Shown in pieces: positions 8,771 to 18,302 of a DNA stretch of 64,000 nt. The translations under genes were made by a program, and so were the position numbers. The notes under the pieces were generated by a model. That model saw nothing but the letters and a program-made list of their open reading frames with translations. It searched no databases and was not told the origin of the DNA. Origin of the DNA: Alkalicoccus saliphilus (GTDB lineage: Bacteria; Bacillota; Bacilli; Bacillales; Salisediminibacteriaceae); assembly GCF_003044065.1 (NCBI RefSeq), contig NZ_PZJJ01000007.1, positions 55,680 to 119,679 on the forward strand, read 5' to 3'. The stretch's first letter is position 1; every line of letters starts with the position of its first letter.

Positions 8771-9814
8771 TTGTATTTAACATTTGTCATAATTGTATGT
8801 TTTGCTGTGAGCTTTTTAATGACGCCGGTCATTAAAAAGCTGGCATTCAAAATTAAAGCCGTGGATGAAGTCGGAGTGAGAAAAGTTCACCGTGCGAGAA
8901 TGGCCCGCCTCGGCGGGGCGGCAGTTTATGTAAGTTTTTTGATCGGGATGTTATTGATCAGTCCGGAACACAGTCATTTCTGGCCGATCATGCTCGGCGG
9001 GCTGGTTATTATTATGACAGGACTCCTGGATGATATTTATGCTGTTTCCGCTTCTAAAAAACTTCTCGGGCAGGCAGCCGCTGCTCTCATTGTGATTTTT
9101 GGAGGTATATATGTAGAGGTAATAACACTTCCGTTCGGGATTGAGTGGAATCTCGGGATATGGGGGCTGCCCCTCACTTTTTTATGGATTATAGGAATAA
9201 CAAACGCGATTAATTTGATTGATGGACTTGATGGCCTTGCTGCCGGAATTTCAGCGATCGTATTTGCTTCTATTTCTGTTTTGGCTATTATGGGGGGGAA
9301 CGAGCTCGTCACCGTAATGAGTCTCGTGCTGCTCGCAGGGACGTTAGGATTTTTGATTTTTAACTTTCATCCTGCAACCATCTTTATGGGAGATACGGGA
9401 TCTTTATTTTTAGGGTTTATGATAGCAGTGCTTTCCCTGCTTGGCTTTAAAACGGTTACTCTGTTTTCACTGCTGGTTCCGGTTGTGCTCCTGGCTGTTC
9501 CGATAGCCGATACGCTGTTTTCAATTCTCCGCCGTTACTTCAACAAAAAGCCGATAAGTGCTCCTGATAAATCCCACATTCATCACAGACTTCTGAAGCT
9601 TGGTTTTTCCCATAAGAAAACGGTATTAATGATTTACGGTCTGAGCATTTTCTTCTCCGTGGCAGCTATTATGCTGGCCCAGTCTACACTGCTTATCAGC
9701 ATTTTTATTGTTATAACTGTTGTTATTACAGTAGAACTGCTGGCGGAATTGATAGGGCTTGTGCATAAGGATTACCGTCCCCTCTTAAATATGATCGGAA
9801 GAATTATTAAATGA
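8771..9814 (+). CDS. tagO: Undecaprenyl-phosphate N-acetylglucosaminyl-1-phosphate transferase
   Basis: Polytopic membrane enzyme of the MraY/WecA superfamily (about 347 residues, ~10 hydrophobic segments). It transfers GlcNAc-1-phosphate from UDP-GlcNAc to undecaprenyl phosphate, the first step of wall teichoic acid and related polymer synthesis. Visible family motifs: RKVHRARMARLGG near the N-terminus, the Asp pair GLLDDIYA, NLIDGLDGLAAG, FMGDTGSLFLG and HIHHRLLKLGF. The frame is open from a GTG at 8762, but the Shine-Dalgarno AGGGGGGTG overlaps that codon, so the TTG at 8771 (7 bases downstream of it) is the better start. It is close to a LytR-CpsA-Psr ligase gene, the enzyme class that attaches such polymers to peptidoglycan. 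Confidence 0.9.
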   Translation: MYLTFVIIVCFAVSFLMTPVIKKLAFKIKAVDEVGVRKVHRARMARLGGAAVYVSFLIGMLLISPEHSHFWPIMLGGLVIIMTGLLDDIYAVSASKKLLGQAAAALIVIFGGIYVEVITLPFGIEWNLGIWGLPLTFLWIIGITNAINLIDGLDGLAAGISAIVFASISVLAIMGGNELVTVMSLVLLAGTLGFLIFNFHPATIFMGDTGSLFLGFMIAVLSLLGFKTVTLFSLLVPVVLLAVPIADTLFSILRRYFNKKPISAPDKSHIHHRLLKLGFSHKKTVLMIYGLSIFFSVAAIMLAQSTLLISIFIVITVVITVELLAELIGLVHKDYRPLLNMIGRIIK

Positions 9815-10014
9815 AAAGTGGGAAAATGAGTAAACGTTCAATACTGCCTTGTAAATAAAATCTGGAGAAGCGGTATGTCCGCTGTGCGGGTCTCATGTAG
9901 ATTCCTTCTTCATATGAAAAAGCAGGCCGTTTAAAATCGTCCGATATACATGACTGTTTTTTATTTGAAGCGCCGGAAATAATTATTCCAGTAAAAAGCT
10001 TAAATAACGTGCTT

Positions 10015-10047
10015 AACCCCCTGTCACCTTGTATCTGACAGGGGGTT
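10015..10047. terminator. Terminator between tagO and the LCP gene
   Basis: Stem AACCCCCTGTCA / TGACAGGGGGTT with a 9-base loop, between convergent genes; a short T-rich stretch follows on +. Confidence 0.75.
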
Positions 10048-10090
10048 GTTCTATACAGAGCTTTTTTCGGAAAGCTTCGTATTTTTTATT

Positions 10091-11077
10091 TTACTCCTCA
10101 ACGGCAGGTTCAAGGTCGAGGTGCTGCCGGAGGCGTGCAGATACTTCTTCAAGAGAAGCAGGGTCCAAGTCGTAATAGTAGATTCCATCCTGGCTGAGAT
10201 CACTTCCCTCAAGGCCGAGGGTTTCGATGTTCTCCTGGCTGCACGCGTAGCTGTGCATGCTCATAATATCACCGAAAGCGAGGTTGGTCTTCATATGGTT
10301 TTCCAGACTGCTCATAATGTCATCGAACCGTGTGATGGAACGGAAGGAAGCCCCTTTTTCAAGAAGGCCGGCCACCACTTCCTGCTGACGCTCTCCGCGG
10401 CCGATATCTCCCCGCGGATCGTGTTTGCGCATTCTTGCATAGGCCAGCGCCTGCTCCCCATCGAGTGTCTGGACTCCTTCTTTTATATCAACGGTACTTT
10501 TATCCGTACTGTCTGATTCCGTAAAGGCCATTGGAGAATCAACCTCCACGCCGCCAAAAGCGTCGACTATTTCCATAAAGGCAACAAAATTAATAGTTAC
10601 AAAATAGTCGACAGGCAGCTGAAACAGGTTTTCTACTGTCTCTACTGATTTATCCACTCCGCCGAAGGCGTGGGCATGATTGATTTTATCATTTCCTCTG
10701 TCCGGGATTTCGACAAGAGAGTCTCTTGGAATGCTCAACAGTTTGACGGATTCTTCCTCTTTATTGAAAGTAGCAAGAATATTTGCGTCTGTTCTGCCGC
10801 TCAGATCTTCTCCACGGTCATCCACCCCTAGAAAGAGAATCGAAAAGCTGTCACTCGAGACGTCGACTGGACTGGTACGATATTCTGAGTGTCGGCCCCG
10901 TTCCAGTTCCTGACCGGCGCTGGTCGTTACACTATTCATTTGGCTGATAACGTAAATAAGTGCAGCTCCACCGGCCAGCAGCAGCAGCGTAAATACTACA
11001 GCAGCAATTTTCAGAAATCGTCGGAAGGGAGTTTTCCGGCGGCGCTTCTGATTGTCTTCAAATCGGGATTGTACCAT
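10091..11077 (-). CDS. LytR-CpsA-Psr family glycopolymer ligase
   Basis: About 328 residues: a basic N-terminus (KRRRK), one membrane anchor near residues 22-45 and an extracellular LCP domain. These enzymes move lipid-linked teichoic acid or capsule chains to peptidoglycan. Conserved features: LGVDDR and SGRTDANILATF, SIPRDS, INHAHAFGG, and the Arg-rich ALAYARMRK with DPRGDIGRGERQ that bind the lipid pyrophosphate. A GTG immediately upstream is also in frame, but the Shine-Dalgarno AAGGAG lies 7 bases from the ATG at 11077 and only 4 from the GTG. It resembles TagU/LytR; the exact paralogue is not assigned. Convergent with tagO. Confidence 0.9.
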   Translation of the reverse strand: MVQSRFEDNQKRRRKTPFRRFLKIAAVVFTLLLLAGGAALIYVISQMNSVTTSAGQELERGRHSEYRTSPVDVSSDSFSILFLGVDDRGEDLSGRTDANILATFNKEEESVKLLSIPRDSLVEIPDRGNDKINHAHAFGGVDKSVETVENLFQLPVDYFVTINFVAFMEIVDAFGGVEVDSPMAFTESDSTDKSTVDIKEGVQTLDGEQALAYARMRKHDPRGDIGRGERQQEVVAGLLEKGASFRSITRFDDIMSSLENHMKTNLAFGDIMSMHSYACSQENIETLGLEGSDLSQDGIYYYDLDPASLEEVSARLRQHLDLEPAVEE

Positions 11078-11175
11078 CACAGGGCTCCTTCTATTTCAGA
11101 TGTAATAATTATACAATAAATTGTTCCGGTGCCTTAATAGACGGTACCTTTTGAAAAAAGTTACGCCTCAAAAGG

Positions 11176-11832
11176 TTATTCCCGCTGATTTTCAGCAGAA
11201 GGTTTGCTCGTTTCCAGGTAGCCGCTGCCATTCCAGGTAATGTTGACTCTCCCGCCGGACAGATTCATCAGCCACTGCTCAAAATTATTTTCTTCTCCTG
11301 CAGCTATCCAGCACGTTACAGCTGCTTTTTCGCCGTAGGAAATATCTTTTAGAATATACGTGGAGGAGCGTATTTCATTTTCTATTCTGCCGAGAAGTGT
11401 ATAGTCGAAAACAGCTGTTCCGATGGAAGCGAGCCGCCGTTCTACAACACCGGTTTCCTTTATACCGGCTGAGGCAGCAGAGCTGTAAGCACGGATCAGC
11501 CCTCCGCCGCCGAGCTTAACGCCGCCGAAGTACCGCGTGACAACGACGCACGTATCTTTGAGTTTACGTTTCTTAAGTACTTCCAGCATTGGTACACCTG
11601 CTGTACCTGAAGGTTCCCCATCATCATCTGCTTTTTGTATGAGATCATTTTCTCCTATCATATAGGCCGAACAGTTATGGGAAGCATCCCAGTGTTCTTT
11701 TTTGATTTCAGCGATAAAAGTCCGGGCTTCCTCCTCTGTTTCCGTCCGTTTAACATATGTAATGAACCGTGACTTTTGTACGGTCATTTCTGATTTTCCC
11801 TGAGGATTTACAGTTAGGTACGAAGTGAGCAT
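11176..11832 (-). CDS. yvyE: YigZ/IMPACT family protein (YvyE)
   Basis: 218 residues, usual size for the family. The N-terminal UPF0029 domain has the hallmark NCSAYMIG, DDDGEPSGTAG and VVVTRYFGGVKLGGGGLIRAY motifs; a C-terminal DUF1949-like domain follows. The human relative IMPACT and E. coli YigZ are thought to act in translation or nucleotide-related regulation, but the biochemical function is not settled. In B. subtilis yvyE lies beside degS in the same arrangement as here. AAAGGAG precedes the ATG. Confidence 0.9.
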   Translation of the reverse strand: MLTSYLTVNPQGKSEMTVQKSRFITYVKRTETEEEARTFIAEIKKEHWDASHNCSAYMIGENDLIQKADDDGEPSGTAGVPMLEVLKKRKLKDTCVVVTRYFGGVKLGGGGLIRAYSSAASAGIKETGVVERRLASIGTAVFDYTLLGRIENEIRSSTYILKDISYGEKAAVTCWIAAGEENNFEQWLMNLSGGRVNITWNGSGYLETSKPSAENQRE

Positions 11833-12239
11833 AGAGATAAACTCCTTTAAATAAAATTCCTTGAATGTCTAGAGCTTAAGTAGGATTCTAAAAAAATATA
11901 GAAAAATGGAATAAACAAGATAAACTTTCTGACTTTTGGGGTATGATGAGTAATGATATGCTTTTAAATAACATTTTAATTTGTCGTCTCCGAACAAATA
12001 TGCGTATATTTACCCTGTATAATATGTTAAGATAAAATAGGAAAATGGCTTCATATACTTTGTCTCTTTTAACTTTCTATAAGAAAAAACAAGAAAAAAC
12101 CGGGGCAGGTATACCTATTTTTTGAAATCATTTACTTAGGGTTTGAAAATAAAGCGCAGAAGACGGCTGAAATGCAATGCTGCCTACAGTATAGCATGTT
12201 TCAGACGGGCGGGCTGTTTAGATAGAAAGAAGGGTGAAA
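11833..12239. other. Divergent promoter region of yvyE and degS
   Basis: About 400 AT-rich bases between divergent genes. A TATAAT near 12019 is a possible -10 for degS, but no good -35 lies 17 bases away. No gene is supported. Confidence 0.4.
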
Positions 12240-13085
12240 ATGAACTCATTTGACATGATTCAGGATATTAAGGAAAGACTGTCAGAAGCAGTTCATCAAG
12301 CCCGGAAAGAATTACAAGCAACAGTGGAAGAGGCTCCTGCGTTGCTCCCGGAAGAGAGGGAGGCAGCAGAAAATCTGCTTCATCAATGTAATACGGTAAA
12401 ACAGTATTTGGAGGAAGCGGATATTCCTGAGGAAACCGGACAGGAAGTCAAACTGCTGCACATGCAGGAAGCTGAGAAAAAGCGGCTTGCAAGGGAGCTT
12501 CATGACGGACCGGCGCAGCTGGCAGCCCATGCGCTCATGAGAACAGAAATTACCGAACGCTTCTTTGATAAAGAAGATTATAAGGAAGCCGGCGAAGAAC
12601 TGAAGGAAACAAAGAAATCTGTAAAAAGAGCGTTTTTGGAAATGCGCCGGCTGATTTATGATCTGCAGCCTGCCGATCTGGAGAAACACGGCCTTACAGA
12701 AGCCGCAGCGGTTTTTCTTCGGGAGGTGGAAGAGCAGACAGGCACAGCTGTGACGTTTCGAATCTTCGGAGAAGCTTTCCGTCTCCGGGAGGAAATTGAA
12801 ACAGCAGTTTACCGCTTTATTCAGGAAACCGTGCGCAATGCTGTGAAACACGGTGCTCCACACCGTATTGATATCGCTTTACGTATGGAAGAACAGCAGA
12901 TAACGGTAAGCGTCCAGGACGATGGAACAGGTTTTGATGATGCAATGTTTAATGAGTACTCTTTCGGCCTGGAAGGTCTGAAGGAAAGAATGCAGCTCTT
13001 TGGAGGTACGACAGTTATTCAATCGCAACCAGGCAGCGGGGCGGTTGTTACTGCCAGTATTCCCGTAGACCGTAATGAGGGATAA
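12240..13085 (+). CDS. degS: Cytoplasmic sensor histidine kinase DegS, short sensor form
   Basis: Soluble histidine kinase that phosphorylates and dephosphorylates DegU. The HisKA_3 box ([11 protein letters not shown], phospho-acceptor near His88) is followed by a GHKL ATPase domain (N box VRNAVKHG, G1 DDGTGFD, G2 [10 protein letters not shown]). There is no membrane segment, as in B. subtilis DegS. Total length is only ~281 residues against ~385 in B. subtilis: the N-terminal coiled-coil sensor part is ~80 instead of ~180 residues. A stop codon lies just upstream in frame (12219), so the short form is real as read. ATG 12240 is preferred over the upstream GTG 12234 because AGAAGGGTG fits it better. 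degU begins 22 bases later. Confidence 0.9.
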   Translation: MNSFDMIQDIKERLSEAVHQARKELQATVEEAPALLPEEREAAENLLHQCNTVKQYLEEADIPEETGQEVKLLHMQEAEKKRLARELHDGPAQLAAHALMRTEITERFFDKEDYKEAGEELKETKKSVKRAFLEMRRLIYDLQPADLEKHGLTEAAAVFLREVEEQTGTAVTFRIFGEAFRLREEIETAVYRFIQETVRNAVKHGAPHRIDIALRMEEQQITVSVQDDGTGFDDAMFNEYSFGLEGLKERMQLFGGTTVIQSQPGSGAVVTASIPVDRNEG

Positions 13086-13107
13086 AATTACTCAGGAGGA
13101 AGATATC

Positions 13108-13800
13108 ATGGATAATAAACTGCGAATTGTTTTAATAGATGATCATCAGCTTTTCCGGGAGGGTGTTAAACGAATTCTTTCCATGGAGGACAATCTGGAA
13201 GTTGTGGCGGAAGGAAACGATGGCGGGGAAGTCATTGATCTCGTACGTCAAAATCAACCGGATGTTGTACTGATGGACGTTAACATGCCGGAAGTAAATG
13301 GGATTGAAGCGACAAGGTCGCTCGTGGAAACTTTCCCTAACGTTAAAGTATTGATCCTCTCTATTCACGACGATGAAGCGTATGTGACGCAGGTTCTGAA
13401 ATCAGGGGCCTCAGGATATCTTCTGAAAGAAATGGATACAGAAGCGTTAATTGAAGCAGTAAAGGTTGTGGGTCAGGGAGGAGCGTACGTTCATCCTAAA
13501 GTGACATATAACCTTATTAAAGAATACAGACGTCTCGCCACGGACGGCGGCGGGGAAACGGAAGTAGGCTTCAGAGAAGTGGAATACCGGCGTCCGCTTC
13601 ACCTGCTGACGCGCAGGGAGTGTGAAGTCCTGCAGCTGATGACTGACGGCAAGAGCAACCGGGCGATCGGCGAAGCGCTGTACATCAGCGAAAAAACGGT
13701 CAAAAACCACGTAAGTAACATTCTGCAGAAGATGGGAATGAATGACCGCACGCAGGCAGTCGTAGAAGCAATTAAAAACGGCTGGGTAAAAGTTAATTAA
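13108..13800 (+). CDS. degU: Response regulator DegU
   Basis: Partner of DegS; controls degradative enzymes, competence, biofilm and motility genes in Bacillus. The receiver domain has the acidic pair DDHQLFREG, phospho-acceptor Asp in [13 protein letters not shown], and the Lys in YLLKEMD. The C-terminal NarL/LuxR helix-turn-helix spans [18 protein letters not shown] to [18 protein letters not shown]. It is close to B. subtilis DegU throughout. The ATG at 13108 has AGGAGGA 6-8 bases upstream; the frame extends back into degS but without a binding site. A NarL-type output domain very similar to this one also occurs in the frameshifted gene at 18693. Confidence 0.95.
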   Translation: MDNKLRIVLIDDHQLFREGVKRILSMEDNLEVVAEGNDGGEVIDLVRQNQPDVVLMDVNMPEVNGIEATRSLVETFPNVKVLILSIHDDEAYVTQVLKSGASGYLLKEMDTEALIEAVKVVGQGGAYVHPKVTYNLIKEYRRLATDGGGETEVGFREVEYRRPLHLLTRRECEVLQLMTDGKSNRAIGEALYISEKTVKNHVSNILQKMGMNDRTQAVVEAIKNGWVKVN

Positions 13801-14097
13801 AGATAAAAAAAAGAAGGGGTGTCCCGGATGGGAGGCCTCTTTGTTGTTTTTAAGTTCAAAGTGTGAGCTGCTGTGCAATATAGAACACAGGTTCCGGACC
13901 CTCATAAAAACTTCCGCTGCTCTTAATGCCTTTCAAGTTAAGTAATTAACAGTGAAAGTTAACAGAACATGAAATAAAGATAAAACGGAGAAATACAGAT
14001 TCTATCTACTCCTGATTGTTCTTCCAATAAGAATAGACACCGTCCAGGTGAATTGGTACTATAAAAACAGATTGTACGTTTACAAAGGAGACTTATC

Positions 14098-14946
14098 ATG
14101 AGCAGAATAGCAATCGTGACCGACAGTACAGCCTACCTTTCCGAGACCATGCGAAAGAGGCACAATATTACGATGGTCCCGCTGAATGTTATATTCGGAG
14201 AAGATACATACAAAGAAGAGCAGGATATCACAGCAGAAGAATTTTATAAAAAAATGAAAGAAACAGAAAAGCTGCCGACAACTTCCCAGCCGAGTATCGG
14301 ACTTTTTGAAGAAACCTTTGAGGTGCTTGGAAAAGAGTGTGATGAAATAGTAGTAGTTACACTTTCAAGCGGTATCAGCGGGACATGCCAGACTGCGGTG
14401 GCTGCAGGAGAAGCACTGGAAAACGTCAAAGTTCACGTTTTTGATTCGGAAGTGAGCTGTCTTATACAAGGGTTCTATGCTCTTGAAGCATCGGAAATGG
14501 CAGCGGCCGGAAAGAGCGCTGCAGAAATTATCAGCCGTCTTGAAAGTCTTCGTGCCCGGACGCGTGCTTATTTTATGGCGGATGATCTGAGCCACCTCCA
14601 CCGTGGCGGCCGACTTAACGGAGCACAGCTTTTTATCGGCAGTATGCTGCAGATAAAACCGGTACTCCATTTTGAGGATAAGAAAATTGTACCTTTTGAA
14701 AAAGTCCGTACCGAAAAGAAAGCAGTGGCGCGTATTAAAAGCCTGCTGGATGAAGATGCTTCCAGGGGAGCACCACTGAATATTGCAGTAATTCACGGGA
14801 ACTGCCCGGAAAAAGCTGATAAACTTGTTAAGGAAATAAAAGAAAAATATCCAGCGGCATCGGTGTATAAAAGCCATTTTGGTCCTGTGATCGGCACCCA
14901 CCTCGGAGCTGGCAGTATCGGGATCGGCTGGATGGATATGTCGTAA
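14098..14946 (+). CDS. degV: DegV family fatty-acid-binding protein
   Basis: 282 residues, typical of the family. It starts with the conserved IVTDSTAYL and contains TTSQPSIGLF, TLSSGISGT and HRGGRLNGAQLFIGSMLQIKP. DegV proteins bind fatty acids; homologues called FakB hand the fatty acid to the kinase FakA. No kinase gene is nearby. It follows degU as in B. subtilis but has its own upstream gap of ~300 bases and a Shine-Dalgarno AAAGGAG. A GC-rich hairpin at 14957-14991 follows the stop. Confidence 0.92.
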   Translation: MSRIAIVTDSTAYLSETMRKRHNITMVPLNVIFGEDTYKEEQDITAEEFYKKMKETEKLPTTSQPSIGLFEETFEVLGKECDEIVVVTLSSGISGTCQTAVAAGEALENVKVHVFDSEVSCLIQGFYALEASEMAAAGKSAAEIISRLESLRARTRAYFMADDLSHLHRGGRLNGAQLFIGSMLQIKPVLHFEDKKIVPFEKVRTEKKAVARIKSLLDEDASRGAPLNIAVIHGNCPEKADKLVKEIKEKYPAASVYKSHFGPVIGTHLGAGSIGIGWMDMS

Positions 14947-14956
14947 TATTATTAAA

Positions 14957-14991
14957 GGCCGGAGGTGACGGGTTCCTGAGAGCCTCCGGCC
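14957..14991 (+). terminator. GC-rich hairpin after degV
   Basis: GGCCGGAGG pairs with CCTCCGGCC. There is no proper T-run, so termination would be weak or factor-assisted. Confidence 0.45.
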
Positions 14992-15063
14992 GCTTATGTG
15001 CGGATTTTCATATTGCCTGCTTCCTGAACCCTCCTGAACGATCATTTAAGGAGGTTTTTTATT

Positions 15064-16467
15064 GTGGAAAAAAACGAGTACCGACGGAAGGACGTTATGA
15101 GCCGGATCCAGTACAGGCGTCTGCTGGCTTCAGAAATTTTTTACGATGGAGAAGAAAGAGAGCATCTTCCACTCCTGGAAAAAATGACAGCGGAGGGCCT
15201 CCTCTATAAAGAGCCGGCGATCCGCGAGGAGAAGGGGATTTTGCAATGTGCCCGATGCGGAAGCGGAAAACCGTTTCTCGGGGAGGTATCCAACTGCAGC
15301 CGCTGCGGGAAAAAGTGCTTATACTGCCGTGCCTGTCTCATGATGGGAAGGGCTGCCTCGTGCGGATTTCTTTATTCTTCGGCCGTGTCTCCAGTCCAGC
15401 ACCCCGGTCTGGAGACGGGAAATTTAGGGTGGGACGGAAAACTTTCCGCCGGGCAGCGCCAGGCAGCCGAGAAACTCGTACAATGTTTTCGTTCCGGAAA
15501 AAGCTGGGAATTTCTGCTGTGGGCTGTATGTGGTGCCGGAAAAACAGAAATGCTTTTTCCACTTATCTCAGAGGCGCTGAAAAAAGGAAATGCAGTCATG
15601 CTCTGTACTCCACGCCGGGATGTAGTCCAGGAACTGGAGCCGCGGCTGAAAGAGGCATTTCCGAAGGCAGAAACGGCTGGATTTTACGGAGGTAAATCCC
15701 CGGAAAGCCGGTTCTGCTACGCGGATGTTGCTGTCGCTACAACCCACCAGCTATTAAGATTTTATAAAGCATATACTTTAATAATTATTGATGAAGTGGA
15801 TGCTTTTCCGTATACGATGGATAAAAAGCTTCAGTTTGCGGCGGGCCAGGCCGCCGCAGATAAATGTATGACGGTTTATGTTACAGCCACGCCTTCCCGC
15901 ATGCAGCAGCGGCGGGCAGCGTCCGGCAGTCTGGAATCTGCAGTAGTCTCCAGGCGCTTTCACGGTAAGGACCTTCCAGTTCCCCGCTTAGTGTGGGCAG
16001 GAAACTGGAAAAAACAGATAGAAAACGCCAGACTTCCAAAGGCACTGCGGCTGTTTTTGAAAGAAGCGGGAGAGCGGCAGGTGCTTCTTTTTGTACCCGA
16101 GGTAAGCTGGCTTAACCCGGTACAGGAAGCGCTGAATAAATGGCAGGGGAATCTCCGGACAGCAACGGTTCACTCTCAGGAGGAAGAGCGATCCGAGCGT
16201 GTGAAAATGTTTCGGGAGGGCAGTCTCGATGTATTAATTACTACGACGATTCTTGAACGCGGTATTACAATTGAAAATGTTCAGGCAGCTGTTCTCGGAG
16301 CAGAAAATGCGGTTTTTACGGAAACGGCCCTGATTCAGATTGCCGGCAGAGCAGGCAGAAGCAGCCGTTATCCGACAGGGATGGTGTCATTTTTTCATTA
16401 TGGATCGACACGTGAAATGAAACGTGCCGTACGAACGATCATTCAGTTGAACAGGTGGAACAGCTGA
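15064..16467 (+). CDS. comFA: ATP-dependent DNA translocase of competence, ComFA
   Basis: DEAD-like helicase that drives uptake of single-stranded DNA during transformation. Cysteines near residues 62, 65, 78, 81, 85, 88, 91 and 100 form the zinc-binding N-terminal region. Walker A is VCGAGKT near 155-161, the Walker B box DEVD near 243-246, and QIAGRAGRSSR near the C-terminus is motif VI. 467 residues agrees with B. subtilis ComFA. GTG start with AAGGAGG 9 bases upstream. The stop codon overlaps the comFC start (ATGA), so the two are translationally coupled. Confidence 0.95.
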   Translation: MEKNEYRRKDVMSRIQYRRLLASEIFYDGEEREHLPLLEKMTAEGLLYKEPAIREEKGILQCARCGSGKPFLGEVSNCSRCGKKCLYCRACLMMGRAASCGFLYSSAVSPVQHPGLETGNLGWDGKLSAGQRQAAEKLVQCFRSGKSWEFLLWAVCGAGKTEMLFPLISEALKKGNAVMLCTPRRDVVQELEPRLKEAFPKAETAGFYGGKSPESRFCYADVAVATTHQLLRFYKAYTLIIIDEVDAFPYTMDKKLQFAAGQAAADKCMTVYVTATPSRMQQRRAASGSLESAVVSRRFHGKDLPVPRLVWAGNWKKQIENARLPKALRLFLKEAGERQVLLFVPEVSWLNPVQEALNKWQGNLRTATVHSQEEERSERVKMFREGSLDVLITTTILERGITIENVQAAVLGAENAVFTETALIQIAGRAGRSSRYPTGMVSFFHYGSTREMKRAVRTIIQLNRWNS

Positions 16468-17168
16468 TGAAGACCTATTTATGTCTTGTATGCCACGAGC
16501 CGTTAAAGCAGCCGCCCGGCTGGCTGAATGTGTTTCAGTCCCGCCCTCCTTTATTATGTACCGGATGCAGGGACCTCCTGGAACCTGCAGCAGGAGAAAG
16601 GTGCTCAATATGCGGACACCCCGATGTCATAAAGAGATGCAGCGATTGTGCAGTGAGAGAAAAAAGAAACCGGTTCCCGCCGGTAGTTCACCGGTCTCTT
16701 TACACATACAATCCATTTATGAAGGATTTAATATCCCAATTTAAATATCGGGGTGACGCAGAACTTTCCCTTATTTTCGCTGACGATCTTTTTAAGCTGG
16801 CCCGCAGAGAATTTCCGGGTTTTCATACCGCCGTGCCTATACCCCTTCATCCGACGAGGCTCTGGGAAAGAGGGTTCAATCAGGCTTCTCTTCTCGGACA
16901 GAAATTCCCGGCGGAAGAACTTCTTATAAGAGACGGTCTGAGTACGAAGCAGAGTAAATCCTCGGGAAAAGACAGACGGGACAATGCGGAAGGAGCTTTT
17001 ATGTTGAAACATCCGGCAGATTGGTCTGAAAAACATATTCTGCTGATTGATGATATATACACTACCGGATCCACTATAGAAGCAGCAGCTCTACCTTTCT
17101 GGGAGGCAGGAGCTCTCCGGGTCTCTGCGGTGACCGCAGCAAGGGCATTGAAAAAAGCGCCATTATAG
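16467..17168 (+). CDS. comFC: Competence protein ComFC, phosphoribosyltransferase-like
   Basis: 233 residues. The N-terminal zinc-ribbon contains CLVC, CTGC, CSICG and CSDC pairs; the C-terminal type I phosphoribosyltransferase-like domain has the ILLIDDIYTTGSTIEAA signature. ComFC works with ComFA in DNA uptake and acts on imported single strands. The ATG overlaps the comFA stop by four bases (ATGA) with AGGTGG 8 bases upstream; an in-frame GTG at 16455 is less likely. In B. subtilis comFB lies between comFA and comFC; it is absent here. No terminator is seen before the element at 17227. Confidence 0.94.
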   Translation: MKTYLCLVCHEPLKQPPGWLNVFQSRPPLLCTGCRDLLEPAAGERCSICGHPDVIKRCSDCAVREKRNRFPPVVHRSLYTYNPFMKDLISQFKYRGDAELSLIFADDLFKLARREFPGFHTAVPIPLHPTRLWERGFNQASLLGQKFPAEELLIRDGLSTKQSKSSGKDRRDNAEGAFMLKHPADWSEKHILLIDDIYTTGSTIEAAALPFWEAGALRVSAVTAARALKKAPL

Positions 17169-17226
17169 TTCTGCACTGTTATCAGGCTTTGTCATCAGTA
17201 TTCATTATTTAGTCTTTTATTAAAAT

Positions 17227-17523
17227 GGCTCTGGTAAAGCTCCGTGTTGTTATTTAAGGTTGCCTGCAGCTCTTTACACCTGCCGCGGAGAAAGCCTGCG
17301 GCTGTCCCTTCCGTCCGGGAGTATCTTCGCGCTTCCGCAGGCGTCTCTGCCCGGGTATCGGTTTTACGGAATAAAGAACACCCTTCTATAAAAAACGAAG
17401 CGGAAACCGGCTCGTGGAAGAAGGAGATTGAAGAATAAGGCGTAAGCACACCCGAAAATTCCCTTCACGAAAGGCCGGTTGGAAGCGAAGTGTTTCTCCA
17501 GCCGTCAGCGAACTTTAACACAG
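17227..17523 (-). mobile_element. Family-2 MITE-like element, copy E1 (297 bp)
   Basis: Non-coding element flanked by the direct repeat TTATTAAAAT (17217-17226 and 17524-17533). Ends are imperfect inverted repeats: GGCTCTGGTAAAGCTC at left, CTGTGTTAAAGTTC inward from the right. It is the reverse complement of the copy at 24076-24325, apart from ~75 extra bases around 17272-17345. No protein is encoded; mobilisation in trans is inferred. Target duplications of 9-12 bp are typical of some IS4-type transposases. Confidence 0.8.
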
Positions 17524-17778
17524 TTATTAAAATAAGAAAATTATGAAAATTATAATTTATTCATCTGAAGCAGAGAAATGCATGGTATGATAATAGGAAC
17601 AAATGTTCTTTTACCTTTAGCATTTCTATTTTGCAATAACCCTGCTCTGTAATGAGTGAAGACAGCGGAGGCCGGAAAACCCGGAAGTCTCTTCATTAAT
17701 ACAAAAGCAGACGTTTCTCTTATCTGTATTTTTATTCAAGACAGCTTTAGTGATGAGTGAAAAAAGGAGGTGAAAAAG

Positions 17779-18267
17779 ATGAGTGTGTCTACTCGTAAAA
17801 TTACTCCGTCACTCTGGTTTGATTCCGAGGCAGAGAAAGCTGCAGCATTTTACTGTTCCATTTTCAACAATTCTGCTGTTACAAAAACAAGCTATTTTGG
17901 AGAAAGTGGCCCGGGGCCTGCCGGCAGCGTAATGGTCGTGGAATTTGAAATTGAAGGTCAGCCATTTATCGGCTTAAACGGAGGGCCGCATTTCACGTTT
18001 AATCCTGCTGTGTCGTTTACTGTTCATTGCAGCAGTCAGGAAGAAGTTGATTATTACTGGACGAAACTCGTTGAGGAGGGAAGGGAAGATCAGTGCGGCT
18101 GGCTCCAGGACAAATATGGTCTGTCGTGGCAGATTGTTCCTGATAGTTTAACGGAAATGCTTCAGGACGAAAATACGGAAAAAGCGGAAGCAGCAATGAA
18201 AGCCATGCTGCAGATGAAAAAAATAATTATTGCTGATGTGAAAAAAGCTTATGATGAAGCGCGCTGA
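17779..18267 (+). CDS. VOC superfamily protein (PhnB-like)
   Basis: 162 residues with the pattern of the PhnB / 3-demethylubiquinone methyltransferase-like branch of the vicinal oxygen chelate fold: ITPSLWFDSEAEKAAAFYCSIF at the start, GGPHFTFNPAVSFTVHC in the middle and CGWLQDKYGLSWQIVP near the end. A longer extension (residues ~130-162) is rich in Lys, Met and Glu. Members bind metal through scattered His/Glu residues; the substrate is unknown. The ATG at 17779 has GGAGGTG 6 bases upstream; the GTG at 17770 is inside that site. The gene stands alone. Confidence 0.85.
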   Translation: MSVSTRKITPSLWFDSEAEKAAAFYCSIFNNSAVTKTSYFGESGPGPAGSVMVVEFEIEGQPFIGLNGGPHFTFNPAVSFTVHCSSQEEVDYYWTKLVEEGREDQCGWLQDKYGLSWQIVPDSLTEMLQDENTEKAEAAMKAMLQMKKIIIADVKKAYDEAR

Positions 18268-18302
18268 ACTTGGGCATTCCGTTTCGCAAAGTGTGAGTTC
18301 AG

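Noticed and set aside
12019..12024. TATAAT upstream of degS as a promoter
   Set aside because: No acceptable -35 at 16-18 bases and no extended -10, so it was not listed as a promoter.
17195..17449. Short open frames on both strands of the family-2 element
   Set aside because: Frames are not kept in the copy at 24076-24325 and no protein pattern is visible.
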